From Acetobacteraceae bacterium (GTDB lineage: Bacteria; Pseudomonadota; Alphaproteobacteria; Zavarziniales; Zavarziniaceae), in contig CANCOY010000124.1 in assembly GCA_947379865.1 (NCBI GenBank), positions 1 through 9,647 on the forward strand: a stretch of DNA of 9,647 nucleotides. The letters run 5' to 3'. The notes beneath the pieces were generated by a model. It saw only the letters and a program-made list of their open reading frames with translations, did not search any database and was not told the DNA's origin. The stretch's first letter is position 1, and every line of letters begins with the position of its first letter. Made by a program: the position numbers and the translations under genes. Below, piece after piece: positions 1-6,787 of the stretch.

Positions 1-416
1 AGGCGGACGCCATCGTCGAGTTCCAGCACACAGGCGCCCGAGATCACATAGAGCATGTCGATGGTCTCGGAGCGGTGCATGCCCGGCGCATCGGCCTGCA
101 TGGTCTGGGCAAGGCTGGGGTTTGCGGCCTTGAGGGCGTCCGGGGAGGCGTCGGCTGCCTGCGCCCCGCCGAGGCTGTCGGGCGGCACTGTAAACACAAG
201 AAAGCGGCAGCCGCCGACTGGCGGAAAGAACGCCTCATAGGCCGGTTTGGCGCCATTATCCGGATAATTGAACGTGGTGTCCGAGCCCCAGAGATCGCAG
301 ATCTCCGTGCCTGGAAGACCGGCCAGTGGCAAAGACGGCACCTGGGCGTCGCTGGCAAAAATGGCGCGGCCGGCGGCGTTGTGGCCGGTTACCACACGGC
401 GGAATGTTCGGGTCAT
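1..416 (-). CDS. Cupin-domain protein, N-terminal part (cut by left edge)
   Basis: An open frame runs from ATG at 416 to the window edge, giving 138 residues with no stop. The start is supported by AAGGA at 427-423, six bases upstream. Residues 112-136 (PGMHRSETIDMLYVISGA, then a VLELDDG strand) resemble the first conserved cupin block, with His114 and the turn before a hydrophobic strand typical of small single-domain cupins. The preceding 110 residues form an N-terminal extension common in cupins found in aromatic catabolic clusters. The second cupin motif, with its remaining metal ligands, would lie outside the window, so metal binding cannot be judged. The gene is divergent from the OYE gene across a 155-base gap, so the two may share a control region. 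It could be an enzyme (dioxygenase or isomerase type) or a small-molecule binding protein. Confidence is good for the fold and low for the function. Confidence 0.75.
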   Translation of the reverse strand, partial: MTRTFRRVVTGHNAAGRAIFASDAQVPSLPLAGLPGTEICDLWGSDTTFNYPDNGAKPAYEAFFPPVGGCRFLVFTVPPDSLGGAQAADASPDALKAANPSLAQTMQADAPGMHRSETIDMLYVISGACVLELDDGVR

Positions 417-571
417 CAGGTTTCCTTCCCCTTGGGCGGCGCGGTGTCCACGGGCCCCTTATGTTGCTCCGCCATCTTCCTGCCACCGCAACACGAAGGA
501 AAGCCCGATGCCTCGCATGCGGGTCTTCTTTGAGACATACTGGCGGCATTCAGCAATGAGGCCCTTTGCAA
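417..571. promoter_or_regulatory. Divergent intergenic region with imperfect palindrome
   Basis: This 155-base gap separates the divergently read cupin and OYE genes and must hold the promoter of the plus-strand operon and probably that of the cupin. An imperfect inverted repeat lies at 504-523: CCCGATGC (504-511) and GCAT-G-CGGG (515-523), with one bulged G. It contains the perfect palindrome CGCATGCG at 514-521. Partial symmetry continues outward to about 496 and 531 (AAGGAAAG against TCTTCTTT). Such a site could be an operator for a dimeric regulator. I see no convincing -35/-10 pair; TTGAGA near 530 has only a poor partner. The two ribosome binding sites are AAGGA at 427-423 (minus) and GAGG at 558-561 (plus). 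Promoter content is inferred from gene layout. Confidence 0.4.
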
Positions 572-1708
572 ATGCCCGATCTTTTCAGCCCGCTTACCCT
601 CAAGGGGGTGACCCTGCGCAATCGCATCGCCATGTCGCCCATGACCATGTACCGCTCGGTCGATGGCTGCATGAACGACTTCCACATCATGCTGATGGGG
701 TCCCGCGCCGCTGGCGGCTTTGGCCTTGTCTTCACAGAACAATTGGCCATCACCCCCGGGGGCCGCACGAGCCTGTCCTGCGCCGGCATCTATGACGATG
801 CCCAGATCGAGGGCCTGTCGCGGGTCACGGCGATCATCAAGGATATGGGCGGGGTTCCCGCCGTGCAGCTTGGCCATACGGGCCGCAAGAGCAGCGAGTT
901 GAAACCCTGGGAAGGCGGCGCCCAGCTGGCACCCGATCATCCCCATGGCTGGCAGGTGGTGGGTCCCTCTGCCATCCCCTTTGGCGGCAAATATTCCTAT
1001 CCCGTTCACGCCCTGACCAAGGCAGAGATCGCCGGCATTCACCAGAGCTATGCCGAGGCCGCAAAGCGGGCACTCGCCGCTGGTTTCGAGTGGCTGGAGA
1101 TGCACTTTGCCCATGGCTATCTGGGCGCCAGTTTCTTCTCGCCCTTGGCCAATCAGCGGACGGATGAATATGGCGGCAGCCTGGAAAATCGCCTGCGCTT
1201 CCACCGCGAGGCGCTGGACGCCGTGCGCGCCGTCTGGCCCGAGCGCTATCCCCTGACCATGCGTCTGGGGTCGGATGATCTGAACCCGGCCGGCGTTCAG
1301 TTCGATGACGCGGTGACGGCGGTCGGAATGCTGCGGTCCCATGGTCTTGATCTGGTGGACCTCAGCCTTGGCTTCAACACCGACGATATGGCCGAAAAGC
1401 CCTTCAACGAAATGTCCTTCATGATCGAGCGGGCCTCCCGGGTGCGGCGCGAGATCGGCCTGCCGGTCGCCACAAGCTGGAACCTGGGCCTGCCGCAGGT
1501 GGCCGACAGCGTGATCCGTGAGGGGTTGATCGATCTCGTCATGCTGGGCCGCCCCGCCCTCTCCAATCCCCATTGGCCGGTGTGGGCTGCACGGGAACTG
1601 GCACAGGAAGACCCCTTTGGCCTGGTGCCCGAGGACTGGGCCTGGTGGCTGCGCAATTTCAGGGCTCACGATGCCTGCATCGGCTGGCCCCCGGCTCCCG
1701 AGGCCTGA
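572..1708 (+). CDS. Old Yellow Enzyme family FMN-dependent ene-reductase (NADH:flavin oxidoreductase)
   Basis: This 378-residue protein is a cytoplasmic TIM-barrel flavoenzyme of the OYE family, expected to reduce alkenes activated by a carbonyl or nitro group using NAD(P)H and FMN. Visible marks are the N-terminal NRIAMSPMTMY block (17-27), GHTGRK near 101-106, the substrate-binding pair His178/His181 with Tyr183 in HFAHGYL, the SPLANQRTDEYGGSLENR signature after it, and a C-terminal phosphate-binding segment (LVMLGRPAL). Length and motifs fit the YqjM-like branch. The usual YqjM cysteine before the binding tyrosine is threonine here (Thr25, with Tyr27 kept), as in classical yeast OYE. ATG 572 is chosen over the in-frame TTG at 566 because GAGG at 558-561 is ten bases from the ATG but only four from the TTG. 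It is the first gene of the plus-strand group. The substrate cannot be read from the sequence. Confidence 0.93.
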   Translation: MPDLFSPLTLKGVTLRNRIAMSPMTMYRSVDGCMNDFHIMLMGSRAAGGFGLVFTEQLAITPGGRTSLSCAGIYDDAQIEGLSRVTAIIKDMGGVPAVQLGHTGRKSSELKPWEGGAQLAPDHPHGWQVVGPSAIPFGGKYSYPVHALTKAEIAGIHQSYAEAAKRALAAGFEWLEMHFAHGYLGASFFSPLANQRTDEYGGSLENRLRFHREALDAVRAVWPERYPLTMRLGSDDLNPAGVQFDDAVTAVGMLRSHGLDLVDLSLGFNTDDMAEKPFNEMSFMIERASRVRREIGLPVATSWNLGLPQVADSVIREGLIDLVMLGRPALSNPHWPVWAARELAQEDPFGLVPEDWAWWLRNFRAHDACIGWPPAPEA

Positions 1709-1823
1709 GCAGGGCCGAGGCAAACGGGCTGACGCCCCGGAACTTATCGCCTAAAATCCCACCAGCCAGAGACGACCGGGGGCACACCCGGCGGAGACCA
1801 GAACCAAGTGGAGAGGATCGGCC
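1709..1823 (+). other. Intergenic spacer between OYE and first GST gene
   Basis: This 115-base spacer is the longest within the plus-strand group. It holds a small inverted repeat, CCGGG (1776-1780) and CCCGG (1787-1791), with a six-base loop and no following T-run, so it is not a recognisable intrinsic terminator. GGGC/GCCC at 1726-1729 and 1734-1737 is a second, shorter one. No clear promoter was seen, but an internal promoter for the GST genes is possible. The strong site GGAGAGGA at 1810-1817 precedes the next ATG by six bases. Confidence 0.35.
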
Positions 1824-2606
1824 ATGCTGCTTTATGAACACCCCCTGTCGCCTTATGCGCAAAAGGTGAAGATCGCCCTGCGGGAAAAGGGCATTGCCTT
1901 TGAAACCAGCCTGCCGGGGGGCTTGGGCAGCGGTGACGCCGCCAATGATTTCGCGACGACAAGCCCGCGCGCCGAAGTCCCCTCCCTGATCGACGGCGAC
2001 GCGCAGATCTTTGATTCAACCATCATCCTTGAGTACATCGAGGACAAATGGCCAAGCCCCGCCCTGCTGCCCCGCGACCCGGTGGCGCGCGCCAAGGCCC
2101 GCATGATCGAGGATGTCTGCGACACCCACCTTGAGGCCATCAACTGGGGCCTGGGGGAAATCCGCTTCTTTGGCCGGGCGCCGGGTGCGCTGGAAGAGAC
2201 GCTGCACACGGCTGCCCGCGCCCAGCTGGCCGATATCTATCGCTGGCTGGAAGCACGCCTTGGCACCGGCGACTGGTTCAATGGTGATGCCTTTGGCTGG
2301 GCCGACTTGTCCGTTGTGCCCTATGTGAACATGTCGGCCTTCTTTGGTTTCCCGCCGCCCGCCGGTTCGCTACTCGACCGCTGGCTGGCCCGCGTGCGCC
2401 TGCGCCCGGCTGTGGCGCAAACCCTGGACGAGGCAATCGCCTCCACCGCCGGCATGGGCGATTACAAGGCCCTGGTGGAACAAGGCGTCTTCAAGCGCCA
2501 GTTCCGCGACCACCGCCTGGAGTGGATCATCAAGTCTGGCGGCATCCAGGTTGTCCTCGACGGCCTTGCCCGCGACAACATCCGTTTCACAGGCCCGCTG
2601 GCCTGA
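1824..2606 (+). CDS. Glutathione S-transferase family protein with extended C-terminal tail
   Basis: This 260-residue cytosolic GST probably conjugates glutathione to, or removes it from, an electrophile made by the cluster. The N-terminal thioredoxin-like domain (about 1-80) has a candidate catalytic Ser9 in LSPYAQKV, cis-Pro53 in EVPSLID, and the glutathione gamma-glutamyl-binding pair Asp64-Ser65 (FDSTIILEYIEDKW). The helical C-terminal domain spans about 87-205 and has a conserved capping aspartate, Asp161, in FGWADL. Typical bacterial GSTs end near 200-215. Here a further stretch of about 45 residues (215-260) contains a basic, aromatic segment (FKRQFRDHRLEWIIKSGG). That tail may cover the active site or a subunit interface. 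The start is fixed by GGAGAGGA six bases upstream. The next GST gene begins 28 bases after the stop, so they are probably co-transcribed. The substrate is unknown. Confidence 0.9.
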   Translation: MLLYEHPLSPYAQKVKIALREKGIAFETSLPGGLGSGDAANDFATTSPRAEVPSLIDGDAQIFDSTIILEYIEDKWPSPALLPRDPVARAKARMIEDVCDTHLEAINWGLGEIRFFGRAPGALEETLHTAARAQLADIYRWLEARLGTGDWFNGDAFGWADLSVVPYVNMSAFFGFPPPAGSLLDRWLARVRLRPAVAQTLDEAIASTAGMGDYKALVEQGVFKRQFRDHRLEWIIKSGGIQVVLDGLARDNIRFTGPLA

Positions 2607-2634
2607 TACCCCATCCAAACAAAAGGAACACCCC

Positions 2635-3567
2635 ATGACCGCCAATGCGCAGTCCATCATCTTTCATCAATATGACGTGTCGCCCTTCTCCGAGAAGGTG
2701 CGCGTGGTCTTCGGCATGAAAGGCCTCGAATGGTACGCCTGCGACCAGCCCGTGATCATGCCCAAGCCCGAGCTGCTGGCCCTGACCGGCGCCTATCGCA
2801 AGATCCCGGTGATGCAGATCGGCGCCGACATCTATTGCGACAGCCAGATCATCATCCGCGAGCTGGAGCGCCGCTTCCCCTCACCCAGCCTGATGGTGGG
2901 TGGCGACCAGGGCCTGGGCTATGGCGTTGGCATGTGGACGGACCGGCCCCTGTTTCTTGCCGTGGTGGCCGTCCTCTTTGGTGGTGACTGGGTGGCCGAC
3001 GAGGCCTTCGTCAAGGACCGCGAAAAGCTGATGGGCCGCCCGTTCGACATCGCCGCCATGCGTGAGGCGGCACCCCATGCGCACGAGCAGCTGCGCGCCC
3101 AGTTCGACTGGCTTGACAGCCAGCTGGCCGATGGCCGCAGCTTCCTGATGGGGGATGCGCCCGGTCTCATCGATGCCGATGCCTATTACAACATTGCCTT
3201 CCTGCGCTGGGGCTCGGCCGCTGGCACCAAGGTGCTGAACCACATGCCGCATCTGCTGGCCTGGGAACAGCGCATCAAGGCCCTGGGCCATGGCAAGCGC
3301 CGCGAGATCAGCCGCGATGACGCCATCGCCATTGCCCACGCCGCCACCTCCATCACCACAGCTGCCACCGACCCGGGCGAACCAAATGGCCTGAAGGCTG
3401 GCGACCGGGTGGCAGTGTCCGCCGATGACTATGGCCGTGACCCGGTTGAGGGCGAACTGGTCTCCTCCTCTGCCCAGCACATTGCCGTGCGCCGCCATGA
3501 TGCACGGGCGGGCGACGTGGTGGTCCACCTGCCGCGTGCCGGCTTTGTTGTAACCCGTCTCGGCTGA
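2635..3567 (+). CDS. Glutathione S-transferase-like protein with additional C-terminal beta-rich domain
   Basis: This 310-residue protein starts at ATG 2635, preceded by AGGA at 2624-2627 seven bases away. The frame is open back to 2344, but that stretch lies inside the first GST gene and has no GST-like content. The thioredoxin-like domain (about 6-85) has Ser16 in VSPFSEKVR, cis-Pro58 in KIPVM and Asp69-Ser70 in CDSQIIIREL. The helical domain covers about 90-225. A third part, about 250-310, begins GLKAGDRVAVSADDYG and ends in short alternating hydrophobic strands (HIAVRR, DVVVHLP, FVVTRLG), which suggests a small beta-barrel of SH3 or KOW type. Ordinary GSTs lack it. The next gene starts 16 bases after this stop. 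Substrate and role of the extra domain are unknown; it could bind a ligand or partner. Confidence 0.88.
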   Translation: MTANAQSIIFHQYDVSPFSEKVRVVFGMKGLEWYACDQPVIMPKPELLALTGAYRKIPVMQIGADIYCDSQIIIRELERRFPSPSLMVGGDQGLGYGVGMWTDRPLFLAVVAVLFGGDWVADEAFVKDREKLMGRPFDIAAMREAAPHAHEQLRAQFDWLDSQLADGRSFLMGDAPGLIDADAYYNIAFLRWGSAAGTKVLNHMPHLLAWEQRIKALGHGKRREISRDDAIAIAHAATSITTAATDPGEPNGLKAGDRVAVSADDYGRDPVEGELVSSSAQHIAVRRHDARAGDVVVHLPRAGFVVTRLG

Positions 3568-3583
3568 ACAGGGAGATAGACCC

Positions 3584-4225
3584 ATGCTGACCGTGCATCA
3601 CCTTGGCGTTTCTCAGTCGGAACGCATCGTCTGGCTGTGTGAGGAACTTGGGATCCCTTATGATCTCAAGGTCTACCCTCGCGACAGCGAAACGCGCCTG
3701 GCCCCGGCCGCGTACAAGGCGCTGCACCCCACCGGCATGGCGCCGGTGATCACGGACGGCGATGTGGTGCTGGCGGAATCCGGCGCCATCATCGAGTACA
3801 TCCTGGCCCTGCACGGCAAGGGTCGGCTGGTGGTGGCACCCGGCAAGCCCGGCTATGCCGACTATCTGTTCTGGCTGCATTTCGCCAATGGCACGCTGAT
3901 GCCCAGCGAAATGTCGAACTGGATCACGGGATCGATCCCGGGGTCCGACCAGATGTGGCTGACCTCCATCATGAAGGGCCGCGCCGACCAGGCCTATGGA
4001 CTGGTGGAAAAGCGGCTGGGCGAGGCCACCTATCTGGCGGGCGAGGAATTCACCGTTGCCGACATCATGACGGTGTTCATCCTCTCCACCTTCCGGGCCT
4101 TTACCGGGCGCACGATCGGTGAATTCCCGAACATGCGCCGCTATCTGGCCCTGATCGGGTCACGCCCGGCCTATCAGCGGGCCATGGCCAAGGGTGACCC
4201 TGGCATGGCCCTGCTGCTGGACTGA
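3584..4225 (+). CDS. Glutathione S-transferase, standard bacterial length
   Basis: This 213-residue protein is a conventional two-domain GST. The thioredoxin-like domain (about 1-80) contains SQSERIVWLCEELGI (10-24, with Ser10 and Ser12 as candidate glutathione-activating residues), cis-Pro54 in GMAPVITD, and Glu65-Ser66 in AESGAIIEYI, the classical gamma-glutamyl contact. The helical domain has the usual FTVADIM (156-162) with capping Asp160. AGGGAGA at 3570-3576 supports the start, and the gap from the preceding GST is 16 bases, consistent with one transcript. Motifs differ clearly between the three GSTs here, so they are not recent copies of one another. It is the last plus-strand gene; its stop lies five bases from the stop of the convergent monooxygenase gene. 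The reaction may be conjugation, glutathione removal, isomerisation or ether cleavage; the sequence does not decide. Confidence 0.93.
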   Translation: MLTVHHLGVSQSERIVWLCEELGIPYDLKVYPRDSETRLAPAAYKALHPTGMAPVITDGDVVLAESGAIIEYILALHGKGRLVVAPGKPGYADYLFWLHFANGTLMPSEMSNWITGSIPGSDQMWLTSIMKGRADQAYGLVEKRLGEATYLAGEEFTVADIMTVFILSTFRAFTGRTIGEFPNMRRYLALIGSRPAYQRAMAKGDPGMALLLD

Positions 4226-4230
4226 CACCC
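4226..4230. other. Convergent operon junction with no visible terminator
   Basis: Only five bases (caccc) separate the TGA of the third GST (4223-4225) from the minus-strand stop of the monooxygenase gene (4231-4233). No hairpin with T-run is visible at the junction, so each transcript must end inside, or read through, the 3' part of the opposing gene. Confidence 0.7.
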
Positions 4231-5505
4231 TCAGCCGTGGATCGCCAGCGCCCCCATGGTCGACTTGTCGAAGGGGGGCGGCGGGATGTCGAGCAGGGCC
4301 TGAACATACAGGCTGGCGAAGACTTCCCGCGTGGCGGTGGGATGATTGCGCATGGCCATGAGGTCGCGCATGTAACGCTGCAGGGGCTTGGCCGACGAGA
4401 TGGCGCCGCCGCCAGCAGTCTCATACACCTCTGACAGGGCCTGATAGCCGGTGGCGGTCGCATCGGCAAACTCAAAGCGGCTCTTCAGGCGGTCAACCCG
4501 CGACAGGGGCTCACCCTGGCAAAGGGTGTCGTACATGGCCCGCCAGGTGGCCAGGGTACGGTCACGTACCGTCTGGGCCGAGGCGAGGCCATTGGCAAGG
4601 CGGACATGCATGAAGGGGTTCGCCGCCGCCGGCATCCCCGACAGGGGCGAGACGCGGGTACGCGCATCCCCCACAAACCAGTTGAGGCCGCCCAGTGCTG
4701 CCCCCAGGGCGCAGGTGCCAATCGCGCTGTAGAAGATCGACAGCCATGGCACCCGATAAAGCGGCCCCTCGTTGATCGCCAGACCCGGATCGGTACCGCG
4801 ATAGGCGTCCAGCACCAGATGGGTATGTCCCAAAGGCACAAAGACCTCGTCCAGCGTGATGGCCTTGCTGCCTGAGCCGCGCAGACCCGCCACATTCCAG
4901 CTGTCAGGAACGATGGTGTAATCCGAACGTGGCACGACAAAGCTGCGGGCCTCGGGCTCGTGCGGGCCATCGGCCACCACGCCCCCCAGAATGATCCAGT
5001 CGGCATGGTCGATGCCGCTGCAAAAGGCCCAGGTCCCTGAAAGGATGAACCCGCCCGCCACCGAGCGCACCTTGCCCGTGGGTGAATAGGAACTGGCGGC
5101 GCGGGCATCCGGCCCGTTGCGCCAGAAATCGTCCTGCATCTCGGGCGGGCACAAAGCGATCTGCCAGGCGTGCACCCCAAAGAACCCACCGACCCAGCCA
5201 GCCGAGGGGCAGGCCTCGGAGACCTTGACCACGGCCTCCATGAAACTTGCCGGGTCCATTTCCAGACCGCCGCGATCAAGGGGCACGAGGGCGCGATACA
5301 TGCCCGCCTCACGCAGATCCTCGATGGAGGCGTCGGGCACCCGGCCCAGTGCCTCTGCCTCGGCCGCACGGCTGGCAAGACGCGGCACCAGCGCCTCGAT
5401 CCGGGCCAGGAACTCGCGTCCGGCGCGATAGGCCCGCGTGCTGTAGGTCGCGGGATCTATCTTGGCGCTTGCCAGGGCAGCGCCTGCTTTCAATGCTGTG
5501 GCCAT
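4231..5505 (-). CDS. Acyl-CoA-dehydrogenase-fold flavin-dependent monooxygenase (HsaA-like hydroxylase)
   Basis: This 424-residue protein resembles the group D oxygenase components (HsaA, p-hydroxyphenylacetate hydroxylase C2), which take reduced flavin from a separate reductase and usually hydroxylate phenols. Visible blocks are the N-terminal helices with PDASIEDLREAGMYRALVP (57-75), SACPSAGW-like 97-104, the beta-domain SGTWAFCSGIDHADW (156-170), SWNVAGLRGSGSK (202-214), and a C-terminal RDLMAMRNH (380-388). His388 is a candidate for the catalytic histidine of the family. True acyl-CoA dehydrogenases have a catalytic glutamate and CoA site that I do not recognise here. The start is ATG 5505, with GAGGAGA at 5520-5514; an upstream in-frame extension overlaps the P450 end and is unlikely. 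It lies 44 bases after the P450 and is the last gene of the minus operon. It is a paralog of the C-terminal half of the fusion protein. No reductase partner is in the window. Confidence 0.85.
   Translation of the reverse strand: MATALKAGAALASAKIDPATYSTRAYRAGREFLARIEALVPRLASRAAEAEALGRVPDASIEDLREAGMYRALVPLDRGGLEMDPASFMEAVVKVSEACPSAGWVGGFFGVHAWQIALCPPEMQDDFWRNGPDARAASSYSPTGKVRSVAGGFILSGTWAFCSGIDHADWIILGGVVADGPHEPEARSFVVPRSDYTIVPDSWNVAGLRGSGSKAITLDEVFVPLGHTHLVLDAYRGTDPGLAINEGPLYRVPWLSIFYSAIGTCALGAALGGLNWFVGDARTRVSPLSGMPAAANPFMHVRLANGLASAQTVRDRTLATWRAMYDTLCQGEPLSRVDRLKSRFEFADATATGYQALSEVYETAGGGAISSAKPLQRYMRDLMAMRNHPTATREVFASLYVQALLDIPPPPFDKSTMGALAIHG
4343..4370. repeat. 28-base exact direct repeat, copy 1 (inside monooxygenase gene)
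   Basis: These 28 bases are identical to 6891-6918. On the minus strand they encode the RDLMAMRNH segment near the C-terminus of the monooxygenase. The match arises from homology between paralogs, but the lack of any synonymous change is unusual, since other conserved blocks of the pair (for example GTDPG) use different codons. Confidence 0.85.
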
Positions 5506-5549
5506 GATGATGGTCTCCTCGCTTGTTGCTGCGGCCAGGGCCGGCTTGT

Positions 5550-6752
5550 TCACAGACGCGGTCCGGGGCGGAAGCGCACGTTCATGCTCTTCGGACCGGA
5601 AATGAAGGTAGAGGCCAGCCATTCCGGCTCGGCCGTGAGTTCAATATCGGGCATGCGCGTCAACACCTCATTCAGCACCGCATCAATCTCGAGGCGGGCA
5701 AGATGCTGACCAAGGCAGACATGGGCACCGCCGCCAAAGGCAATATGGCTATTGGCCGTGCGCGACAGGTCGAGCCGTTCGGGATTGGCAAAGTGGGACG
5801 GGTCGCGGTTGGCGGCACCAAAGTACATCACCACCTTTTGACCCTGTGCGATGGCCGTATCGCCAATCTGTGTATCCATGCGGGCGGTGCGGCGCATGTA
5901 GATGACCGGGCTGACAAAGCGCAGCAATTCCTCCCGCGCGCTGGCCAGACGGCCGGGCACATCGGCCTTCAGCCAGGCAAACTGGTCAGGCTGGTTGTGC
6001 AGCGCCCAGAGGCCGCCAGACAGAAGGTTACGTGTGGTATCCCCTCCCGCATCCACCAGCAGGAGGAAGAACAGCAGGAACTCCTGGTCCGTCAGGCGGC
6101 GCCCATCGACTTCGGCCTGAAGCAGGCGGGTGGCCAGATCATCAGCCGGGCGTGCGCGCTTTTCCGCGATCACACCGGCGGCATATTCGAACATCTTCAT
6201 GGCGGCGGCATCACCCGCGCCGGGTGGCAGCGTTTCCGGGGCCGAGTGAAGGATCTCCGTCAGCTTGTAGAGTTCACGGCCATCATCCAGCGGGATGCCC
6301 ATCAGTTCAGCGATGACATAGGACGGCATCTCGCCCGCCACGTCGGCCACGAAATCACATTCACCACGCTCAATCACATTGTTCACAATCTGGCGGGCGA
6401 GTTCATTGAGGCGCCCGCCCTTGGCATCGGCAGCGGGTCGGGTGAACTCCGCCCTGATCAGCTTGCGAAAGCCCGTGTGCTGCGGCGGGTCCATCATCAG
6501 CATCATCTTGGCGTCGCCCATGGCCGCCTCCATGCCGGGGAGCGGATCCTCGATCATGATGGTGGGCTCGGACGAGAAGCGCTGGTGATCGTGATCAATC
6601 AGATGGACATCCGCATAGCGGGTAGCCGCCCAGAAACCCGGACCATTGGGCTCAGCATGCCAGACAAGCCCTGGCTGGTCACGAAGCGCGCGATAGAGAG
6701 CCGCCGGGTGGCCCGCCGAAAATGTCGCCGGGCTGCAGAGATCAGTGCTCAT
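5550..6752 (-). CDS. Cytochrome P450 (soluble, bacterial)
   Basis: This 400-residue protein is a soluble P450 monooxygenase that inserts one oxygen atom from O2 into a substrate. All hallmark motifs are present: DPPQHTGFRKL (88-98, C-helix region), I-helix AGGDTT (235-240) with the acid-alcohol pair, K-helix Glu275-x-x-Arg278, and the heme loop FGGGAHVCLG (339-348) with the cysteine ligand Cys346. No membrane anchor is seen. The style recalls bacterial steroid, terpene or alkyl-chain P450s such as the CYP124/125/142 group, but I cannot assign a CYP family by eye. It needs ferredoxin and a reductase, neither of which is in the window. The start is supported by CGGAG at 6763-6759, six bases from the ATG. 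It sits 35 bases after the fusion gene and 44 before the second flavin monooxygenase, so all are probably on one transcript and act on the same substrate. Confidence 0.96.
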   Translation of the reverse strand: MSTDLCSPATFSAGHPAALYRALRDQPGLVWHAEPNGPGFWAATRYADVHLIDHDHQRFSSEPTIMIEDPLPGMEAAMGDAKMMLMMDPPQHTGFRKLIRAEFTRPAADAKGGRLNELARQIVNNVIERGECDFVADVAGEMPSYVIAELMGIPLDDGRELYKLTEILHSAPETLPPGAGDAAAMKMFEYAAGVIAEKRARPADDLATRLLQAEVDGRRLTDQEFLLFFLLLVDAGGDTTRNLLSGGLWALHNQPDQFAWLKADVPGRLASAREELLRFVSPVIYMRRTARMDTQIGDTAIAQGQKVVMYFGAANRDPSHFANPERLDLSRTANSHIAFGGGAHVCLGQHLARLEIDAVLNEVLTRMPDIELTAEPEWLASTFISGPKSMNVRFRPGPRL

Positions 6753-6787
6753 GAAAAACTCCGTATCGCGCGCATCAATGCCCAGCC

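Noticed and set aside
416..1723. 435-codon open frame on the minus strand opposite the OYE gene
   Set aside because: Antisense shadow of the OYE gene. It would also cover the divergent intergenic region, and the translation shows no family features.
1776..1791. Small GC-rich hairpin (CCGGG/CCCGG) between OYE and the first GST
   Set aside because: The five-base stem has no following T-run and such short repeats are expected by chance at this GC content, so it is not called a terminator.
2344..2634. 97-codon in-frame extension upstream of the second GST
   Set aside because: It lies inside the first GST gene in another frame, is Arg/Ser/Pro-rich without GST features, and the ATG at 2635 has its own ribosome binding site.
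4231..5505. Annotation as a genuine acyl-CoA dehydrogenase
   Set aside because: The fold is shared, but the SGTWAFCSGIDHADW, GSGSK and RDL...H blocks fit the flavin-dependent hydroxylase branch, and the neighbours are oxygenases rather than beta-oxidation genes.
5506..5622. 39-codon in-frame extension upstream of the stand-alone monooxygenase
   Set aside because: It overlaps the 3' end of the P450 and lacks family similarity; the ATG at 5505 has GAGGAGA at the right distance.
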